Assembly: GCA_024233115.1 (NCBI GenBank)
Contig: JACKQB010000007.1
Location: forward strand, 232,494 to 296,493
Length of the DNA: 64,000 nt
DNA from: Akkermansiaceae bacterium
Lineage (GTDB): Bacteria > Verrucomicrobiota > Verrucomicrobiia > Verrucomicrobiales > Akkermansiaceae
Direction: 5' to 3'
Part shown: positions 26,500-33,300 of the stretch, piece after piece
Layout of the letters: every line of letters starts with the position of its first letter
Numbering within the stretch: position 1 is the first letter of the stretch
The notes under the pieces: model-generated
Databases searched by the model: none
The model's input: only the letters and a program-made list of their open reading frames with translations
Told to the model about the DNA's origin: nothing
Translations under genes and position numbers: made by a program

Positions 26500-26778
26500 T
26501 TATCCCCAGGAAACGACGACAGGTATCGACTTGTCGGGTGTGATTTGAATGGCATCCACCGGACAGTACATCCGGCAGAGGTGGCAGATTTGGCAATCAT
26601 CCGGGTATCTGATGATCGCCTTCTTGGTTTTCGGGTCCATCCGGATCACATCCGTGGGACAGACCTGGACGCAGGTTTCGCAACCGATGCATCCGTTGAT
26701 TGTGTCAATTGGCATAGCTTTCGTGGCTTGGCTTCGGGCATACCCTAGGCCCTCCTCGTAAAGCTCGTATTTCCCCAA
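26500..26778 (-). CDS. Two-cluster [4Fe-4S] ferredoxin
   Basis: The 92-residue protein carries two cluster-binding motifs, CIGCETCVQVCP and CQICHLCRMYCP, typical of bacterial 2[4Fe-4S] ferredoxins. The full frame begins at a TTG (26778). An ATG at 26715 would give a 71-residue protein starting MPIDTINGCIGC, and either may be right. It is the first gene of the trio with the membrane cytochrome and flavoprotein, and is the probable cytoplasmic electron donor or acceptor. Confidence 0.88.
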   Translation of the reverse strand: MGKYELYEEGLGYARSQATKAMPIDTINGCIGCETCVQVCPTDVIRMDPKTKKAIIRYPDDCQICHLCRMYCPVDAIQITPDKSIPVVVSWG

Positions 26779-26924
26779 CCACTGAATTTGTTTAAGATTC
26801 TGTAAAGTTCAGGTGAATCTCACGGCCAAAATCAGCCACCATTCAGTTACTCCACCCAGCACTGCAAATTTCTCCAACATTTGTAATCGCGCAAAGTGAC
26901 TTTTCCCTTTTAAATCACATCGTC

Positions 26925-27566
26925 GTGAAGGAAATCTGGGAAATCGCAATACTACCGCATAACTTACCCCTGACATGTGTCGTTGGTTTGTTCATGCTCT
27001 ACTGGCTTAGCTGTATCATCGGGATCTTCGGGGTCGACTCGGTCGATATTGACCTCGATGCCGATGTCGATCTGGACGTCGACGCTGATGGCGACTCCAA
27101 CGGACATATCCCGTCGCCCCTCGCCGCCGCCCTGCGCTTTGTCAATGCCGCCGATGTCCCACTCATGGCCATTCTCTCATTACTGTCCGTCTTCATGTGG
27201 GTCGGCTCCATGATGGCAAACTACTACCTCAATCCAGAACTCTGGGACTGGCTGGTCATGGTCATCTTTTTCTCATCGTTTGTCGTATCCGTGATTCTGG
27301 TGAAAATAGCCACCGCTCCCCTCGTTCCTGTTTTCCGGAAAATGAAGGAACTCGAAAAAGCAGAACCCGCTGTCGGCGGTACAGCTATCGTGATCTCCAA
27401 GGAGGTCGATGGAAAATACGGGCAGGTCGAACAAAAACGGGAAAAAGGCGCTCCAGCTACCCTTACCTGCATCACTTCAGAAGATTCTCCCATCCCTCGC
27501 GGAACCGAAGTCGCCGTTGTCTCCTACGATAAGGACACAGGCATTTACAACGTCAGAACCCTGTAA
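26925..27566 (+). CDS. YqiJ/NfeD-like membrane protein with OB fold
   Basis: The 213-residue protein starts at GTG 26925. It has an N-terminal helix (LTCVVGLFMLYWLSCIIGIFG), an acidic linker with DIDLDADVDLDVDADGD, two more helices (about residues 78-135) and a C-terminal beta domain (GGTAIVISKEVDGKYGQVEQ) of the OB type found in YqiJ and NfeD proteins. Such proteins are encoded next to, and bind, SPFH proteins. Here the flotillin gene follows after 32 bases. Its likely role is to help the flotillin organise membrane microdomains. Confidence 0.8.
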   Translation: MKEIWEIAILPHNLPLTCVVGLFMLYWLSCIIGIFGVDSVDIDLDADVDLDVDADGDSNGHIPSPLAAALRFVNAADVPLMAILSLLSVFMWVGSMMANYYLNPELWDWLVMVIFFSSFVVSVILVKIATAPLVPVFRKMKELEKAEPAVGGTAIVISKEVDGKYGQVEQKREKGAPATLTCITSEDSPIPRGTEVAVVSYDKDTGIYNVRTL

Positions 27567-27598
27567 CATTCAATTAAACAACCCAACATCAATACACT

Positions 27599-29662
27599 AT
27601 GAATACCATGCAAATCCTCGCAGCCGCCCCCCAGTGGATAATGGCCGTCGTCATTCCAGTAGCCGTGATCATCCTCGGGCTTTTTGTCCTCATCCTCCTG
27701 TTCTACCGCAAGGTGGAAAAGGGAACCGCCCTCGTCGTTACCGGCCTGCCGAAAACCAAGGTCATCTTCAACGGCGGCACCGTCATCCCGCTGTTCAACC
27801 GCGCCGAGCTGATGGATATCTCGGTCAAACGCATCGAGGTCGACCGCACCGGTAAAAACGGCCTGATCTGCAAGGACAACATGCGCGCCGATATCAAGGT
27901 CGCCTTCTTCGTCCGGGTCAATAACGTCGAGGACGATGTACTCCGCGTCGCCGAGTCCATCGGCTGCGACCGCGCATCATCCGAGCCGGAAATCCGCGCT
28001 CTCTTCGATGCCAAGTTCTCCGAGGCCCTCAAAACCGTCGGTAAGAAATTCGATTTCATCCAGCTCTACGAGGAACGCGATACCTTCCGCGATGAAATGC
28101 TCAAAGTCATCGGCACCGACCTCAATGGCTTCGTCCTCGATGATGCCGCCATCGACTACCTCGAGCAAACCCCACTCGAATCCCTCGACCCCGATAACAT
28201 CCTCGACTCCGAGGGTATGAAGAAAATCCACCACCTCACCGCCGAGCAGGCAAAGCTTTCTAACAATATTCTGCGCGACAAGGAAAAGGTCATCAAACAG
28301 CAGGACGTCGAAGCCCGCGAGGCAATCCTCGAGCTCGAACGCCAGCTCGCCGAAACCGAGGCAAAACAAAAACGCGAAATTGAAACCGTCCAGGCCCGCG
28401 AGCAAGCCGAGACGATGCAGGTGCAGGAAGAACAGCGCCAGAAAGCCGAGCAGGCACGCATCGCCGCCGAAGAAGAAATCCAGATCGCCGAGGAAAATAA
28501 ACAACGCCAGGTCCTCGTCGCCCTGCGTAACAAGGAACGCACCGATGCTGTTGAGTTGGAACGCGTCAAACGCGACCAGGAACTCGAGTCGATCGAACGC
28601 CAGCGCATCACCGAGCTGAAAGACATCGAGAAGGAAAAAGCCCTCGAGGTCCAGCGCAAGGAAATCCAGGATGTCATCAAAGAACGCGTCGCTGTCGAGA
28701 AGACCGTGGTCATCGAACAACAAAAAATCCTCGATACCGAAGCCTTCGCCGGTGCCGACCGCGCCAAGCAGGTCAAGGTCACCAACGCAGAGGCCCTCGC
28801 CCAGGAAATCCTTATCGAGCAGATCAAACGCGCCGAGGCTGTCAAGGAGGCCGCCATCCTCAAGGCCGACCAGGAACTCTACGAGCGCGTCAAGGCAGCC
28901 GATGCCGATAAACAAGCCGCCGAGCTCCACGCCGAGGAGCTGCTGGTCATCGCCGAGGCCGAGCAAGCCGCCGCTGAGAAACAATCAGCCGCCAAGAAAA
29001 TGCTCGCCGAAGCCACCGCCAAGGAAGCCGCCGCCGTCGGTCTGGGTGAGGCCGAGGTCATGGTCGCCAAGGCAGACGCCGCCGAGAAACAAGGCACGGC
29101 GGAAGCCACGGTAAACCGACTCAAGTTCGAGGCCGAGGCCACCGGCATCGAGCAGAAGGCCGCCGCCATGAAACTCTTCGAGGAAGCCGGCCAGGACCAC
29201 GAGGAGTTCAAACTCGAACTCGAGAAGGAAAAAGCCGTCGAACTCGCCCAGATCGACGTCCAACGCCAGATCGCCGAGCAACAAGCCATCGTTGTCGGCG
29301 AAGCCCTCAAGTCCGCCAAGATCGACATCGTCGGTGGTGAGACCCAGTTCTTCGACCGCATCACCCACGCCATCACCTCCGGTAAAGTGGTCGACCGCAC
29401 CGTCGACAACTCCCGCGTGTTAGGCGACGTCAAGGAGACCTTCTTCAACGGCGATCCGGAATACTACAAATCCCAGATGGCCGCCTGGATCGATCAATAC
29501 GGCATCGAAACCGAGGACATCAAAAACCTCAGCGTAGGCGCCCTGCTAGGAAACCTCATCGTCAAAGCCGACGGCGAAACCCGCGACAAACTCCTAGGCT
29601 TCCTCAACGCCGCCGACCGCTTCAACCTCAAAGAAACCCCCGCCAAGGATTTCCTTGGCTAG
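27599..29662 (+). CDS. YqiK-type flotillin (SPFH/band-7 protein)
   Basis: The 687-residue protein has one N-terminal transmembrane helix (WIMAVVIPVAVIILGLFVLIL), an SPFH domain (about residues 40-235) and a very long coiled-coil rich in Ala, Glu, Lys and Gln (about 235-600). This is the layout of YqiK flotillins that oligomerise at the membrane. A globular C-terminal piece ends at residue 687. It follows the YqiJ-like gene. A large AAA ATPase is next but is separated from it by a repeat-bounded GxxExxY gene, which I interpret as an insertion into an older three-gene operon. Confidence 0.92.
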   Translation: MNTMQILAAAPQWIMAVVIPVAVIILGLFVLILLFYRKVEKGTALVVTGLPKTKVIFNGGTVIPLFNRAELMDISVKRIEVDRTGKNGLICKDNMRADIKVAFFVRVNNVEDDVLRVAESIGCDRASSEPEIRALFDAKFSEALKTVGKKFDFIQLYEERDTFRDEMLKVIGTDLNGFVLDDAAIDYLEQTPLESLDPDNILDSEGMKKIHHLTAEQAKLSNNILRDKEKVIKQQDVEAREAILELERQLAETEAKQKREIETVQAREQAETMQVQEEQRQKAEQARIAAEEEIQIAEENKQRQVLVALRNKERTDAVELERVKRDQELESIERQRITELKDIEKEKALEVQRKEIQDVIKERVAVEKTVVIEQQKILDTEAFAGADRAKQVKVTNAEALAQEILIEQIKRAEAVKEAAILKADQELYERVKAADADKQAAELHAEELLVIAEAEQAAAEKQSAAKKMLAEATAKEAAAVGLGEAEVMVAKADAAEKQGTAEATVNRLKFEAEATGIEQKAAAMKLFEEAGQDHEEFKLELEKEKAVELAQIDVQRQIAEQQAIVVGEALKSAKIDIVGGETQFFDRITHAITSGKVVDRTVDNSRVLGDVKETFFNGDPEYYKSQMAAWIDQYGIETEDIKNLSVGALLGNLIVKADGETRDKLLGFLNAADRFNLKETPAKDFLG

Positions 29663-29672
29663 AAGAAAAGAC

Positions 29673-29707
29673 TGACCGCGAATCTTGCGAATTGGGCGAA
29701 TTTTTTT
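29673..29707 (-). repeat. Repeat family A, inverted copy left of the GxxExxY gene
   Basis: Read on the minus strand, this is AAAAAAATTCGCCCAATTCG followed by CAAGATTCGCGGTCA. It matches the copy at 30213-30247 with a single difference over 35 bases, in opposite orientation. Both share GCAAG where the copies near nspC have GCCAG, so these two are closer to each other than to the rest. Confidence 0.85.
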
Positions 29708-29768
29708 ACCTGGCTTCGTGAGATTCTGGTCCGTCCGTTGGCCCTTCTCCTCCTGACCTCTCAGTTGT

Positions 29769-30176
29769 ATGTCCATCATCTACAAACAAGAATCCTTCAA
29801 TATCGTCGGAGCGTGTTTTGAAGTCTACAACGAGATGGGAAGCGGTTTCGACGAGCCCCTCTATCATGAGTCATTGGAACTAGAATTCGCGGCAAGAGCT
29901 ATTCCCTACATCTCAAAATCCCGTCTAGAAGTTCGTTACAAAGGACACATCCTAAAAAAGAACTTCCGCCCCGACATCATTGCCTATTCCAAAATCATCC
30001 TCGAACTCAAAGCCGTCAAAGAACTCAACGACGACCACCGGCGCCAAGTCCACAATTACCTCAAAGCCACTGGCTTCAAATTAGGCATTCTAGTCAACTT
30101 CTGTAACCCAACCAAACTAGAATACGAACGCATCGTAAACACCAAAAACGATCCCCCTCCCAACCTCCAAGGTTAG
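29769..30176 (+). CDS. GxxExxY protein (PD-(D/E)XK nuclease-like)
   Basis: The 135-residue protein carries the name-giving motif GFDEPLY (Gly, Glu and Tyr at the right spacing, residues 20-26) and the later core FRPDIIAYSKIILELKAVKE, whose Asp...Glu-x-Lys pattern fits a PD-(D/E)XK nuclease fold (PF13366). These small proteins are widespread in environmental bacteria and their role is unknown. The gene is bounded by 35-bp inverted repeats (29673-29707 and 30213-30247) and splits the flotillin/ATPase pair. I infer a mobile or at least insertable cassette. No Shine-Dalgarno sequence is visible. Confidence 0.88.
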   Translation: MSIIYKQESFNIVGACFEVYNEMGSGFDEPLYHESLELEFAARAIPYISKSRLEVRYKGHILKKNFRPDIIAYSKIILELKAVKELNDDHRRQVHNYLKATGFKLGILVNFCNPTKLEYERIVNTKNDPPPNLQG

Positions 30177-30212
30177 AGCCAAAGCTCACAACCAAAGGAA
30201 TAATCATCCCAA

Positions 30213-30316
30213 GAAAAAATTCGCCCAATTAGCAAGATTCGCGGTCAAGCGCCGCAGGCATCAACCCAAGCCCTCATCCTAAGCACGTAACCCAAGCGTA
30301 TTTAGCGGTAAAAAAA
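30213..30316 (+). repeat. Repeat family A copy plus CCCAAGC words, abutting the ATPase start
   Basis: A family A copy at 30213-30247 is followed by GCGCCGCAGGCATC, several CCCAAGC/CCTAAGC words, and a GTATTTAGCGGTAAAAAAA end that directly precedes the ATG at 30317. The block order matches 22890-23030. This places a repeat where the ribosome-binding region of the giant ATPase gene should be. Confidence 0.8.
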
Positions 30317-33300
30317 ATGTCCCAAGAACAACAACTAGAAGGCGGTGCCTACGAGGTCATCCGCGGTCGCATGGAAAAGCACGGCGCGCTCCTCCAGCAG
30401 CGCATCGAGCAGCTCAACGCCGCCCGCAAGGACATCTTCGGTGCCATCGACCCCGCGCTGATCGCCACCGAGCGCGTCAGCACCGAGCACAATTGCATCC
30501 CGCGCGACATGGTCTCCATCGGCGCGAACCGCTTCCTCTTCGGCTACAACATCCAGTTCGGCCTGAAAAAGACCACCGATCCGCAGGACGTCTTCGCTGT
30601 TTACCATTATGACCCCCAAACACACCTGTTTACCAAAGAAGATCTCGGCATACTGTTAGGTGGCACCTTCGCCGAGGACTTCCACTACATCTACAAGTAT
30701 TACAAAGAGGCCACCTTTGTAAAATTCATGGTCACCGGCCCGAACCTCTACATGGGCATGCGGATCGGCAAAGGAATTGATGACATCAAGACCTTCAAAT
30801 GGATCGTCAAAGGCGACGGCTCGTTAGACTACCAAGGCAACCGATTCGACCACGAATACAAGTTCCCCCCGCAGCAGGAGTTCACATGGATACGCGCCCA
30901 CCGCGACATGCAACGTCACGGTGAACACCCGCACATTTCCATCGAGGATAAAATCTTCGTCGAAACCGTAGGCGGCGACCTGACCATCAAGGTTGAGGAC
31001 AACACCGCCAGCGGCCACGGCATCTACGCCGAGGATGTCACCGATCTCGATCAAACCCTCGACGACGCCGAGATCTTCTACGCCGTCGTCGGCCCGCTCA
31101 TTCTCCTAAAAATCCTCCCCTACCGCGAGCAGCTCTACCGCTACCTCGTCTTTAATGAAAAAACACAAACCGTCCAGCGCATCGACGCCATCGGCCACTC
31201 ATGCGTCCTGCTCCCGGACGATCACGGTCTCATTTTTGCCAATGGCTATCTCCAACTAACAGGAGAAGCCAAAATCTTCGACCACGGCCTCGACGACATG
31301 CGTTTCGAAAAACGCATCGCCTCAGCTAATGGTGAAGACACTCTCTTCGTTTTCTACAATCGCACCTCCGGCGACTACGTGCTGCTCTCCTACAACCTCA
31401 TCGAGCGCACGGTGGAAACCCCCATCATCTGCTCAGGCTACTCGCTCTTCCCCGATGGCAAACTGCTCTATTTCCGCTCCGAAGACGCAGCCAGCAAACA
31501 CCACGTCATCCAGGTCTGGCAAACCCCCTACATCGGCGATGACGCCGCAGCCAGCATCAAGGCCAACGATTCCTTCCTGTTCAAACTCGGCAACGCCGAC
31601 ATCGTCCGCTGTATGGCCGAATGTCGTGAGGTGGTTAATTTGTTAGGAAAGGAAGATTCCTACGCAGGACTCTACCTCGACCTCGTTAAAAAAACCGGCG
31701 ATATCAACGACACCTACTTCTGGCTCAGCAAGGACGAGGCCTTCAAGCTCGCTGAACCCCTGCGCGAGATCAATACCGCTGCGAACTCCGCAATCAATGA
31801 GTTTGAAAAAGTGGTGCGTCTGCGCGAGTCCACCGCCGAGAGCACGCGCGAAATCCAGGAGCAGGTGCAGACACTGCTGCGCCAAGTCGAGCACTCACCG
31901 CCGGATGACATCCAGGGTTACGTGCACCAGCTCTCCAGCCTGCGCACCCTCCGCGGCGATATCATCGGTCTCCGTGACCTGCGCTATGTCGATCTGGAAA
32001 CCGTCGCCACGCTCGAGCAGCAAGTGGTCGAGGCCACCGAGACCGTTTCTAACAAGACTGTCAAATTCCTACTCACTCCCGAGGCACTCGATCCCTACAA
32101 AGCCGCTGTCGATGAGCAAAAGAATGCCATCGCGAAACTAAAAAAAGTCACCGAGGCAGACGAGTCCAGCGAGAAGCTGGATGAGGCCGGCACCGAGCTG
32201 GAAATGCTCATCGACGTCGTCTCCAACCTCAAGATCGAGGACGCCACCCAGACTACAACGATCATCGATTCCATCTCCGGTATCTACTCCACCCTCAACG
32301 CCGTCCGCGCTGAGCTGAAGAACAAACGCCAGTCACTCGCCAAGGCCGAAGGCACCGCCCAGTTCGGCGCCCAGATGAAATTGTTAGTACAGGCCGTGGT
32401 CAATTTCCTCGACCTCTGCGACGGCCCGGAGAAATGCGATGAATACCTGACGAAAGTCATGGTCCAGATCGAGGAGCTCGAAGGAAAATTCGCCGAGTTC
32501 GACGATTACGCCGAGGAACTCGCCGCCAAACGCGAGGAAGTTTACGATGCCTTCGAAACCCGCAAAACCTCGCTGTTAGAGAAGCGCAACCAGCGCGCCG
32601 CGAATCTGGTGAAATCCGCCGAGCGCGTGCTCTCCGGCATTAGCAAGCGAGCCGAAGGATTCAAGGAAATCAACGAGATCAACGGCTACTTCGCTGGCGA
32701 CCTGATGATTTCCAAAGTCCGCGACATCATCGAGCAGTTAGAAGGCCTTGGCGACTCCGTCAAAGCCGCCGACATCCAGACCCAGCTGAAAACGCTGAAG
32801 GAAGACGCCGTGCGGCAACTCAAGGACCGCAAAGAACTCTTCGTCGATGGCACCAACATCATCCAGTTCGGCAAACACAAGTTCAACGTCAACACCCAGG
32901 AGCTGGAGCTCTCCATCGTGCCCCGCGACGAGCACATGTGTTTCCACCTCGCCGGCACCGACTTCTTCGAACCCATCACCGACCCCGACTTCCTAGCCAC
33001 CCGCGACGTCTGGCCCCAAGAAATCATCTCCGAAAACAAGACCGTCTACCGCGCAGAGTATCTTGCCTACAAGTTCCTCCGTGACGGCGACCTCCGGTCG
33101 CCTAGTCAACCACTTGAAACTGAAAACTTGAATCTTGAAACTCTCACCCGCTTCGCGAGTGAGCGCTACACCGAAGGCTACACCAAAGGCGTGCACGACC
33201 ACGACGCCCACAAAATCCTCCAGTCCCTCCTCCCCATCCACGAAAAAATAGGCCTCCTCAAACACTCCCCCGCCACCCGCGCCGCCGCCATCCTCTTCTG

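Noticed and set aside
23993..26778. AprBA-like adenylylsulfate reductase
   Set aside because: The flavoprotein has a Tat signal and the FRD/SDH layout, and sulfur-cycle partner genes are absent.
27977..28984. 335-codon minus-strand open frame inside the flotillin gene
   Set aside because: It is a mirror of the Glu/Lys-rich coiled-coil codons and gives a Leu/Gly/Asp-rich sequence without motifs.
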